Source: Smittium mucronatum (lineage: Eukaryota > Kickxellomycota > Harpellomycetes > Harpellales > Legeriomycetaceae). Taken from it: a DNA stretch of 39,165 bases. The notes beneath the pieces were generated by a model that had not been told where the DNA came from, did no database searches, and worked only from the letters and a program-made list of their open reading frames with translations. Position 1 is the stretch's first letter. Every line of letters begins with the position of its first letter. The DNA lies in the NCBI GenBank assembly GCA_001953115.1, contig LSSL01000024.1, forward strand, positions 1-39,165, read 5' to 3'. Positions 12,411 through 21,500 of this stretch are shown piece by piece. A program made the position numbers and the translations under genes.

Positions 12411-12980
12411 CAAATTGCAAATGGTGATGTGTATGGCTGAAAAGAAGAAGAAACGGCGGTTCTGCCAATCTTGTGAGTCTAATTTATTTATTTTTTAGAT
12501 ATTTGAGAATAGGATAATTTCTAGAAAAAGTGCGCGGAGAAAGTAATGGTGGTTTACGGCCAATGAGATCAAACATTTACTAATATATAATTGATGGTGT
12601 TTGTCAAGTGAAATCAATAGAATTTAGCAATAAATTAGTTTTAAAGCTAATTTGATAAGTGGAACGGAATGTGGTTGGGTGCTATTTGTAGAGCAATTTA
12701 TGTGTTATTATTAGTAATAATAACAACATAGAATAAGTAAGCAAAGTAAATTTTAACGAATTCCTAAAAAAAATCGGCATTAATACGAAAAGAAACGAAT
12801 TGGGTATTAAAAAAATAAAACTGAATCGAGAACCTATGATATTTATTTTAGGTTAGAGATTGAATCAAATAGTAATATTAGTAAGACAAAAAATCCAATC
12901 ATTTTCACTGTAAAAAAGAAAAAGTTGGGCATAGCAGCAAAGGCAATTTTACATTAAGAGTTAAAATTCAGGCCGTGAGT
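12411..12980. other. Intergenic region upstream of the CblD homologue
   Basis: Mixed-composition DNA that is less AT-rich than the upstream block. A short frame starting at 12421 reads MVMCMAEKKKKRRFCQSCE and then stops. It is followed by a GTGAGT-like sequence and a TTTTAG only 26 nt further on, too short for a normal intron, so it is not called a gene. No RNA gene is recognised. Confidence 0.5.
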
Positions 12981-12988
12981 TATATAAA
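12981..12988 (+). promoter_or_regulatory. TATA-like element of the CblD homologue
   Basis: TATATAAA lies 108 bp upstream of the ATG at 13096. A pyrimidine-rich stretch (ACTCTTACTTGTGCTTTCTAC) about 20-30 bp downstream would suit transcription start sites. In AT-rich DNA such matches are common, so support is positional only. Confidence 0.4.
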
Positions 12989-13095
12989 ACTCTGATTTAT
13001 GTACTCTTACTTGTGCTTTCTACTACCTATATTATTTCCCAAAACCTTAAATCCCATTGAATTCGGGTAAAAAAGCCGTTGTCTAACTAAATAGC

Positions 13096-13846
13096 ATGGT
13101 ATCACTAAATAATAGATCTGGGGTCTTGGTTGAGCCTTCTGTAAGCGTATTCAGGTTTCCTGAAAGCCCCGAGTTCGATGCCCGTTTCAAGATTGATAAC
13201 AAGATGCAGAAAGGCATTTTCGAAATGCAGTATTCGATCCATCAAATCCCTAAAATGTTCAAATCTGAAATGAAATTAATATTTCCATCTCTTCCCAAGG
13301 ATAAACTTTCTGATCTACTCATTATACCCACCTTTCAAAAAACTTCATGCTCTCTGATTGACTGGGGGGGAGAGACTCAAGAGGAGAAAGATAGAAAACT
13401 ATTAAATGTAAGCGCTTTTTGATTGCTAGACAGTAATTATTCAGGTTATACATTTTCAACTGATATTTTTCATAGTTTTACAAGTTCGGTTACAACCTAG
13501 TTACCGCCCTAAATTTCTTTGGGTATTGGGCAGATATAATATGCCCAGCATCTGGTCTACCGGTAATTTTACGTTCCTCGATACATCTATACTATTCGTT
13601 TTATTTTATACTTTGAAACTCACAGGTTTGATTGTGGATTATTTTCAGGTTTTCACCACAAGCGGCTCAACAATATATTCTGAAGTCGATTGCTGCAAAA
13701 AGCTCTTAAATTATTCAACTGTCAATGTGGGAATGTGCAACGTCATAACTCATCCAAACTGGGGTCTACAAAATTATCCTGCAAGTGCATTCACCACTGC
13801 TCCATTGGAACTCGTCCAAGAGATCATGTTCAAAGCCTCACTCTGA
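13096..13846 (+). CDS. MMADHC/CblD-family cobalamin trafficking protein (3 exons)
   Basis: Exons 13096-13407, 13476-13562 and 13649-13846, all joined in phase 0, give 198 aa. The product matches the metazoan MMADHC (CblD) family over most of its length. Matches are the RFPESPEFD block (20-28), F-x2-LFP-like SEMKLIFPSLP (57-67), the QKTS...DW strand (81-90), GYWADIICPASGLP (120-133) and the C-terminal CNVITHPNWG (163-172). Exons 2 and 3 restore a collinear match across the expected junctions with no gaps, which fixes the splice sites. MMADHC partners CblC (MMACHC) and sorts cobalamin to cytosolic methionine synthase or mitochondrial methylmalonyl-CoA mutase. The protein is shorter than human MMADHC (about 296 aa) because the N-terminal leader is absent. 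No targeting peptide is evident, so cytosolic action is inferred. The family's Cys-Cys pair reads Met162-Cys163. Confidence 0.9.
13408..13475 (+). other. Intron 1 of the CblD homologue
   Basis: 68 nt, GTAAGC...CATAG, phase 0. A nearer AG at 13443-13444 (TTCAG) would give a 37-nt intron and throw the GYWAD block out of frame. The acceptor at 13475 joins ...KLLN to FYKFGYN and restores the family alignment. Confidence 0.88.
13563..13648 (+). other. Intron 2 of the CblD homologue
   Basis: 86 nt, GTAATT...TTTTCAG, phase 0. It joins ...PASGLP to VFTTSGST. With these sites the spacing from SGLP to the conserved Cys region is the same as in human MMADHC as I recall it, which supports the acceptor at 13648 over the alternative CACAG at about 13625. 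Confidence 0.88.
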
Positions 13847-14965
13847 TTACTGAATTTATTTTTTATTTTGATTCTTACAATCTCTCAAACTTTGTAAATA
13901 CTCCCCCCTTCGATGGCTCCCTCATATCATCCAAGCGCTCATTAATTAATTTGAGAGTTGGTATTCCGGCTTTTTTTCTTACTATCCTTTTTCACTTTCA
14001 AACGACTCTTTACAGTTAAATTTCACGCTTTCCAAAGCTGGGAAGGTTCAAGCTTAATCTCCCGGATTATATAGAGTGAAACGATGCGAAAATTTCCCCT
14101 CATGTTTAAAAAATAGAGGGATTATTGTTTCGGTCGATTGTTTCTAAGCATCCTCCTGTTCGAAGAAATGGCATCTAATCAACACCGCTCTGATTTAGAC
14201 TGTTTACAAGTGATTTTTACGTTATTATTTTTGGTTCATAAAGCGTATATTGAATTTTTAGGATCAATCTAAAAATATAATATACCTTCTCATTATCAAT
14301 AAAAGCCAAATGACGAAATAACGATATTTTTATTCCATTCAATCTATTTATACTACATATTATACCTGCAAACCAAATATACGAATTTTGCTAATTATCA
14401 TAGTTCATTTGAATATTGGGTCGTAATTGGATGTCCGGTTTCGTAAATAAGCTAGACGAATAGTAAACTGTATTTCCGGTTTTAGTTATTTTAGGCTGAT
14501 TAGCATCTAATTAAGGCGCAGTCAATTTTGAATGCAAAAGATATAAAACAATATTAAGAATGAGCTGTTAATCTAAACAAACAATCGGCCATAATAGCAA
14601 TGGTATCTCAGGTCTTTTCATGCATCTTTACAATATTAAAAGATTCCATCACCAATATTTATCTCTCCCATATTATGAGATATGAACAATCTGTCTAGGC
14701 TTTTTTTTATTCAGTCCTCATTTCTATTTAACCCTTACTTTGGATAGATTTTAGCACCGGTAGTTTTCAATAACCAAGGATTTTTTTATATCATAATCTT
14801 AGGCTGAACAGAAGTTTTAGATGTTTTTCTTTTCATTTTTTAGCTATATCATCCCCATAAAATATTTTTGAAATATTATCTCATCCTTTTTCTCTAGAAG
14901 AATTCTTTTTTTCGATTATACTCATCAATTTATCAAACCCGATTACCACATAAATATTCATTATA
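13847..14965. other. 3' UTR and intergenic region between the CblD homologue and the coiled-coil gene
   Basis: 1.1 kb without a supported gene. A frame overlapping exon 3 of the CblD homologue runs on to 14019 but is a shadow. An AATAAA at 14298-14303 is a possible poly(A) signal, although 450 nt beyond the stop is long. Two like-oriented genes flank the region, so it should hold the promoter of the coiled-coil gene. A pyrimidine-rich patch precedes that ATG (about 14883-14915). Confidence 0.5.
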
Positions 14966-17350
14966 ATGGACAAAAGCGGAGTAGAAACTACGCCAGAAGC
15001 CAACATTTTAGATTTCAGAAGAAGGAGTGCGGCTTTAATTAAGAACCCTTCCACAGCAAAGTTTAAATCGATAAAAAGAAGCAGCAAAGTGGATCTCTCT
15101 AATTCTCCTCAACTTAAAAAAACCAAAAGTCAAACACCAATAAATAGCCCCCATGGCTCATCTTCAGAACATATTAAAAAGAGTCTATTTCGCTCTAATC
15201 GCCCGTTTGTAAATAATTCCCCAAGAAAGTTCATTCCTGCTCCTAAATTTCACATCAAGCCTAATCCAATATCCAAGGAAACTGACTTGAATACTTTTAG
15301 TTTTTCGCCCTCAAGAAACGGCTGCAAATCCCCCCTGTCCCCCAATACCTCTTCACCAACCATTTTTGTTGGTCAAGCCAAGCTTTCAGAGATTCAAAAC
15401 GCCTGGGAAGCTCAGTTCCTCCAACCGGTCCTGAATCAATTGGACCGAACCATTTCTTCACACGATAAATTCTGTTCAGAACTTGACGATAAATCAAAAG
15501 AACACGCGTCCTTAATTTTGAAACTGGACTCACAAGTTAAATTAAACCAGAATATTAACAAAAAATTCGCCCTTTTATCACGCGATTTCGAAGATGCTAC
15601 TAGAGAGTGTCAGAATCAATCTAAAGTTATAGACCAACTAAAGGAAAAAAACAAAGATTTAATTTCCAAAAGCATTTATTCCAATAAACAAAATAAAGCA
15701 TTATGGACCTCCCGTCTCAAAAGCTGGTCCGAATTAAAAGCTACAATTCCTGGTGTTGATTCTTTTATTTCAAGAGAATACAATCCTATCGATATTATTG
15801 AGCCATTATATAGTGAAAATCCTTTCAATAATAGTCCAGAAAAGCAGTTTAGCCAACCTTTTTTCGATAAAATTTGGGATTCCATATATCATGATTTTTC
15901 CTCACTGGTTTATAAATTAGACGAACTTACTAAATCCTCAATTTCTAAATATATTAAGCTTGAACAATCCCTCAAAAAGCTAGAAAGCGAGAATTCAAAA
16001 CTCTCCAAGGACCTCGAGCTTTCTCTTTCTCAAAATCAAACATTAAAATTATCATTAGAAAGCGAAAAGAATAAATCTTTTCATTTAAGTGAACTTTTAG
16101 ATGGTGCTAATTCAAAACTATCTGAATGGGACTCTGGGCTACACTTTCCACCCTTTACTGAAAATAACCAAAGCAATCATCTCAAATCCCACAAAAGGGG
16201 CAAAAGTCTACATAAAGAGATTAAAGACAATGTAGAAGGTAAAGATCTATCCAGGAAAGAAAAGATTATAAAAAATCCACTGCCACATGCCTCATCTAAC
16301 AACTCAGATTCTGACACTATTGGCTCTATTAACTCAGAATCAAATGTGCTAATTTCTTTAAATCTCGGCGAGAACCCTGGTTCTTCGGTGTCACAATACC
16401 GTAAAAACCTATTCCTATCTTCAGAGAATCCTCATTCCACATGTGCAAAGCTAGCCATTTCATATCCCTCATGCGATTTAACCTCACAAAATTCATCATC
16501 CACCACAAATTATAATGACTCAAAAGAGCTGAATTGCCCCTCTACGACTAACATCTCTCACACTTTGATCACTAATGATGTTCTTGATACTTGTAATCTT
16601 TATAGTTATAATAATTTTAAAAAAAAGGCAAATATAGATTCAGTAATAGGTCATGACTCCGTAATTAAATTTTTGGAATCGAAAATCGCATCTCAATCCG
16701 AAACTATAACCTCTCTGGAAAACCAAATTTCTGATTTAAACTCCCATAGTAATGACTTAAGATATCCAAAACTCAAAACTGGAAAGGAAACTCTCAAAAA
16801 TAAAGAAATCGATGTTATTTCACCCAAACTTGCTACAGAAAAAAAAAGAGTTCATGATAGAATATATTCACATACCGATAGAAAATACCAAATCAATAGC
16901 ATACTTCCTAATAACTCTAGATGTCCTTCTAACGCTAAGTCGAACATTAAAGATTCGGTTGAAAAATTGTCAAATTCCTTGATCTCATCAAGTTATGCCC
17001 ATTCCCATAACCCTGGGCCTGATCAGCCTAGATATGAAAATTTTTATGAAAATAAAAATCTGAAAAATAACGTTCAATCTGCCCATGTTGATAATTTAGC
17101 CATTACCAAAACTCAGAATTCAGAGTGTTCTGGTGAATTTGGGATTAGAAATCGAAGAAATGGATTTAGCCAGTACAGCTACCAGGACCTGGAACATGTT
17201 TCTTTAGATCCTGCCGAGTCCGAGTCCGAGTCAATCACCATACGTCCTTCTTTATGGAGATTCAAGAAAGAGTATTTCGCAATGAATAAACTTAAGATGG
17301 ATCAACAAGATAGCTTATATGAGGAAGACGATGATTTTACCCAGAGATGA
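14966..17350 (+). CDS. Coiled-coil protein with multiple Ser/Thr-Pro sites, function unknown
   Basis: A single uninterrupted frame of 794 aa from ATG 14966 to TGA 17350; the family is not recognised. The N-terminal ~135 residues are basic and low-complexity. They carry eight Ser/Thr-Pro sites (S47, T57, S61, S85, S114, S122, S125, S130), two of which fit the full CDK consensus (SPRK at 85, SPSR at 114). Predicted coiled-coil or heptad-rich segments lie at about 140-248, 300-390 and 562-597, separated by a Ser/Asn-rich linker (about 395-560). The C-terminal tail is acidic (EEDDD). There are no membrane segments and no catalytic motifs. This layout is common in spindle-pole, septum or cytoskeletal scaffold proteins of fungi, but that role is only inferred. 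The neighbour downstream is convergent. Codon use is ordinary for this contig, so the gene looks resident. Confidence 0.85.
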   Translation: MDKSGVETTPEANILDFRRRSAALIKNPSTAKFKSIKRSSKVDLSNSPQLKKTKSQTPINSPHGSSSEHIKKSLFRSNRPFVNNSPRKFIPAPKFHIKPNPISKETDLNTFSFSPSRNGCKSPLSPNTSSPTIFVGQAKLSEIQNAWEAQFLQPVLNQLDRTISSHDKFCSELDDKSKEHASLILKLDSQVKLNQNINKKFALLSRDFEDATRECQNQSKVIDQLKEKNKDLISKSIYSNKQNKALWTSRLKSWSELKATIPGVDSFISREYNPIDIIEPLYSENPFNNSPEKQFSQPFFDKIWDSIYHDFSSLVYKLDELTKSSISKYIKLEQSLKKLESENSKLSKDLELSLSQNQTLKLSLESEKNKSFHLSELLDGANSKLSEWDSGLHFPPFTENNQSNHLKSHKRGKSLHKEIKDNVEGKDLSRKEKIIKNPLPHASSNNSDSDTIGSINSESNVLISLNLGENPGSSVSQYRKNLFLSSENPHSTCAKLAISYPSCDLTSQNSSSTTNYNDSKELNCPSTTNISHTLITNDVLDTCNLYSYNNFKKKANIDSVIGHDSVIKFLESKIASQSETITSLENQISDLNSHSNDLRYPKLKTGKETLKNKEIDVISPKLATEKKRVHDRIYSHTDRKYQINSILPNNSRCPSNAKSNIKDSVEKLSNSLISSSYAHSHNPGPDQPRYENFYENKNLKNNVQSAHVDNLAITKTQNSECSGEFGIRNRRNGFSQYSYQDLEHVSLDPAESESESITIRPSLWRFKKEYFAMNKLKMDQQDSLYEEDDDFTQR

Positions 17351-17414
17351 GTTTTATTATCCATAATTTTTATAAGAGGTTCTAATTTACAACCATTTTT
17401 CAGAATTCCCTAAA

Positions 17415-17420
17415 AATAAA
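17415..17420 (+). terminator. Poly(A) signal of the coiled-coil gene
   Basis: AATAAA 65 nt beyond the stop codon, a normal distance for a fungal 3' UTR. It is followed by U-rich sequence (TTTATT, TTTTTAATAAG). Frequent chance matches in AT-rich DNA limit confidence. Confidence 0.5.
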
Positions 17421-17870
17421 TTTATTAAATCGTATATGCTTTTTAATAAGAAATCTTCACTCAAAAATTCTTTTACAATGCTTACGAAAAATCTAATTCG
17501 CCTCCAAACACATAAACAGCTCAACTACCAAATTACAGCTGTTATATTCTACAATGTGAAGCTTAGAAGCTTTAACTCATTCAAGGCTAGATTTAAAAAA
17601 ATGAATTTATAATTTTTATTCAATAAAGATCTAAAAACGATATTTACTCTAGGTTATTTGTTTTTTATCTACTACTTTCCAAATATTCCTGGATAATATT
17701 AGCTAACTTGTAATAAGCTGAGGGTAAAAAGTGGATTCATCATCTGAAAGAGGTTAAAAATCCACATTTAATTTCATGATTATCAGTAAATTAATAAAGA
17801 TGAGTTCTTTCATAACCCGAACTTAAGATCTAGCTTTAAGAAAAACATCTTTAATTTCTTCGAAATTATT

Positions 17871-18039
17871 TTAACCGTTCTGGGCCTAAATTTAATCCTC
17901 ACCCATATTTGTTTAAATTAACTATTTCAATTGGCCTAGCTTCTTGATTTATCCAATAGTGTACAAATGGCATTAGTAATGAAAATATTGAGAAAAAAAT
18001 GAAAGCCATTCTTTGATTAATCGGCACTGGAAGGGTTAA
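17871..18039 (-). mobile_element. TTAA-ended MITE, copy 3
   Basis: 169 bp with TTAA at both ends, in reverse orientation to copy 2: TTAACCGTTCTGGGCC at the left and CACTGGAAGGGTTAA at the right. Internal CAATTGGCCTAGCTTCTTGATTTATCCAATAGTG matches the family in the middle third. It lies in the gene island between two convergent 3' ends, where insertion is least disruptive. Confidence 0.83.
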
Positions 18040-18485
18040 ATAGGCTGAAAAAATGGGTTCAGAATTATTATCAAATATTTAAGCTGATTTTTTTTTTTAA
18101 TCTTGAGTAAAACTAAACTCTACTGGTTATATTGTGAAAATAAAAAAAAGTACAATTCCTTTTTTTTTCACAATTTAGATAATTTAAAAGACTCTCTTAT
18201 AGGATTATAGAAAAGATATAGATTTTTTTTTTCCTTTAACAAATTAGTGAATCTTTTGATGTGATAATGTATATATATTTTGAAATTTACTAAAAACACA
18301 AGTAATAATTTTTTTTGAAAAAGAAATCGACGAGGAGGGGGTGATTTTCTCTGCATACGAATGTTTGATGAGAGATCAGTGATTGTGAGGAGAGTAGGGG
18401 GGTAGGAAAAGTAGAATAATAAACAGATTTTTTTTGACGAATTTTAATAGAATATTTACTTTTGATATGGTTTATAAGGCGTTAT

Positions 18486-18506
18486 AAAGAGTGGATTCCA
18501 CTCTTT
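18486..18506. terminator. Perfect 10-bp palindrome in the 3' UTR of the transcription factor gene
   Basis: AAAGAGTGGA-T-TCCACTCTTT: two perfect 10-nt arms around a single central base, starting 7 nt beyond the stop codon at 18513-18515 (minus strand). In RNA it would form a hairpin with the central bases unpaired. The half-motif AAAGAGTGGATTCC also occurs upstream of the same gene near 22257. A role in 3' processing, or as a protein site, is possible but untested. Confidence 0.6.
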
Positions 18507-18512
18507 CTGAAA

Positions 18513-21500
18513 TTACTGTTTATTATTTTCTTGGTACAAAAAGTCCATTAGTGAATGGGAATTTGGCTTATCTGCCATCGAATTCAAAATGGGAAAATTA
18601 GGGCTATTTGAGCCGGTGAATCCTGAGTTGGTAGGAGGGATCCCAAACAATTCTACACCATTGGTGTTGGAAAAGTTGGAGTTCGTGTGGAAATCATTTA
18701 TGTTTCCTCCCAGTCCCATTTTTCCAGCGTTAAAAGGAGATTCAGTGTTTGGGTTCGCGGCTGCATATTGGTTTTGGAAATTGGAGCTGGGTTTATCTGA
18801 GTTCAGCATAAAGTCGAGCAAGTTTACACTGGCTGACTCGTTCCTTTGTCCATTTAGATTTCCGAGTGGTATATCAGAATTTAGGTTACTAACCCCAAAG
18901 TTTTGAATATTTGTTTGGTAGAAGGCACTGGATTTTATCTCATTTGTGGATTCTAGTTCAGGTTTTGTGTTGAATACTGGAACAATCCCAACCTTTTTGT
19001 AAGTATTAACACCAAAATCAACCGATCCTACCTGTTTTCTATTTGCAGCATAATTCTTTAAAACTTGCGAGTTTGGGGTAACAGGGCTCGCATTAAATTG
19101 TGTATTTTGCGGCATAAAAAGGTCCCAAAATTCAGCGCTACCAGGGGTAATATTTGTATGGCTTCCAGGGCTCATATTGGGACTCAAAAGATCTATATCG
19201 CTATTATTCTGACTTAATAGATCTATATGACTGCTATTTGCACTTATAATGGCTGTTTCCATTACATTTGAGTTTGATGTATCCATAACTTCACCGTTTA
19301 GCATTATGTTCTTTCCACCTTCATCACATATAAATACATGATCATTTCCACTTTGAATCTCCGGATTTTCTACGTGATCTGATAGAAATTGCAGCTCATC
19401 TCTATATAACTGGGAAGCGTTGCAAGAAGGACTTGCAGATGTTGAATATGTGGCATTCATATTACTCTTGGTTGGGATCTGAAGATATTGTGTATCTGCA
19501 TTTGGTAAAGGTTTGTTGATTTTTTTAAAAAATTGAAGATCAGATTCATAGCCAGACACACTCGATGCTTGACTGGGCAATGTTTGGCTAAGATTTGGGG
19601 TTCGAGTTTCACCCGAGTTGAATCCGACTTCAGGGTACATTATAATTGGGGTTTTGTTGGAAACAGTGAATTTATCCTGGTTAAGGTTTGCATTTTCGAA
19701 AGGATTTGCAGCACTGGTCCTCAAAGAATCTATAAATTGGGTTTCATTGAATATGTTGGCCTTTCTTGTCAGAAGAACCCCGGCATTAGACCAGTTAAAG
19801 ATGAATTGGTACTTATATTTTGGACTATCGCCCCTAATTGAGCAGCACATATAACATAGTGTTGACGTTCCTGTTCTGGACAACCACAAATTAGTGTCTT
19901 TCTTTGTAAGCCGGGATATCGAAAGTTCGGGGAACATTTTAAGATATTTTTTATTTTCTGACACAGATTTTGCATATACTCGCAAATTAACTCTAAAAGA
20001 TTTTTCATATTCATCTGAAATGGTAAACACTTTTCCGAATGTTCTGAATGATTGCTTTAGGTATAAATAAGCTTCTTTGATTAATTCGTATTTTGGGTGA
20101 TCAGTGAGTCTAATGCAGCTCATAAGAACATTTAAAGAACAGCTAGTAGAATGCAAAACCATCAGATTTATGTGAGTTACACTAAAATGGGCAGCCGAAA
20201 ATCTTACTAATTTAGAAATGTGTAAAGCCATATCTAAACAAATAGATTTGGAGTTTTTGATATTCAAAAGATGGGTGGGATCCAGGCTATAAACCGAAAT
20301 TCTGCTTTGGTTTAATATCAGTCTGGCAGAATAGCATATTAGTGAAACGTAGAAAAAGTCATTGTACTTTCTGTAAGTCGACTCATTATCTATAGAATTT
20401 GAAGTGCAAATTGGGCCTTCATTCAACTCCATATCTGTAAAATGAGATCTTATTGTCGATTCATAAACATCTAGTCTTTTGCTGCATATATCAAAATAAA
20501 TTTTTATGTATTCTGGATCCTTGTGCATTGATACTTTCATTTTGTTTACGAATTTACAAACTCTTCCATATTCAATGTAGCCCTTAATCACTAACCAGAC
20601 AATATCATCTTTTCTTCGTGTTCTAGAAAGGATAGATGAGTTTATTTCATCGATTTCGTCCTTTTTATCATCATCTGATCTGCCATACGAGGAATCGTAT
20701 GATGGTAGATTAACTGAAATATCTTCATCCTGTATGGTGTTCGAATTTCCGTAACAAGAGTTGTATAATATCCCAAGATTATAAATGAACCACCAAACCC
20801 TTCGCTTGAATTCGTCTTCTCTCCACTCCTCCATGGAGCCATATTGCTTCTTTGTTGAATCCATTTTGTTCATTTTAAGGGCTATACAGTATCTTTTTTT
20901 AATAAAAAAAATTGAAAAAAAAAGTATGTTAAAACGGTAAATTGGTTTTTATATGCATTATCCCAGTATATGTATCTTACTTTGTAGCCAATTCTAAGAA
21001 AGTAGGATTAAAATAGAGTTAAAAAATAAATTGTGTAAACGGGTGGTATTGAAATTAGGGTGATAAAATGACAAGTCAATCATTTATACGAATAGGTGAA
21101 AGGGGGGGGGGTGAATTAGTGAAGAAAAATAAGAAGGATATTGACTCACGTATTAGAGATACGGCAGTTTCTAGCTTGGATATTCCAATATAATGGACCA
21201 CTAAAAGACCAATCGATAAAACTTTGTCTACATTAATTACAGACATTGAATTTAGTAAAATTCCTAGTGCAATATTTGCATAATTGTGCCCAGAGATATA
21301 GAGATGGTCTTTGAAGAAAATGGGATTGTCCAAAAGCTTAGCACCGGAAAGAAGGAGTGTGTATTTTAGAATATCAGGCATGGTATTGGATTTTACTCTC
21401 TGTATGAAATAATGTCTACTGATTATGTAGTAAATGATGAAACTTCTTGATAATTTATTTATTACTTCAATAAAGACATCATCCTCTACTTCAGCACATC

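Larger units (their letters stand above)
17351..18512. other. Convergent intergenic region (3' ends of two genes)
   Basis: 1.16 kb between the stop of the coiled-coil gene (+) and the stop of the transcription factor (-). It contains a likely poly(A) signal for the plus-strand gene, MITE copy 3 and a perfect short palindrome near the minus-strand gene's 3' end. A G-rich plus-strand patch runs from about 18330 to 18410. A minus-strand frame of 62 codons (18168-18356) starts within that patch but is Lys/Leu/Phe-rich and unsupported. Confidence 0.6.

Noticed and set aside
12421..12560. Putative first exon MVMCMAEKKKKRRFCQSC with a GTGAGT donor
   Set aside because: The nearest acceptor gives a 26-nt intron and the continuation hits stops; there is no homology to support it.
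13060..13095. Possible intron end (CTAACT...ATAG) just before the CblD homologue's ATG
   Set aside because: The only near donor would make an intron of about 30 nt, and the TATA-like element at 12981 leaves little room for a 5' UTR exon. It remains possible but is unsupported.
13690..14019. 109-codon plus-strand frame overlapping exon 3 of the CblD homologue
   Set aside because: It is an out-of-frame shadow of exon 3; the alternative frame gives the conserved family C-terminus.
14731..14760. TTAACCCTTACTTTGG as a MITE terminus
   Set aside because: No family interior follows and no matching opposite terminus is present.
15297..16523. Three minus-strand frames of 64-78 codons inside the coiled-coil gene
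   Set aside because: Antisense shadows of the long plus-strand frame, without motifs.
18589..19854. Plus-strand frames of 78-105 codons antisense to the transcription factor
   Set aside because: They lie wholly inside the minus-strand coding exon and have no start context or domain.
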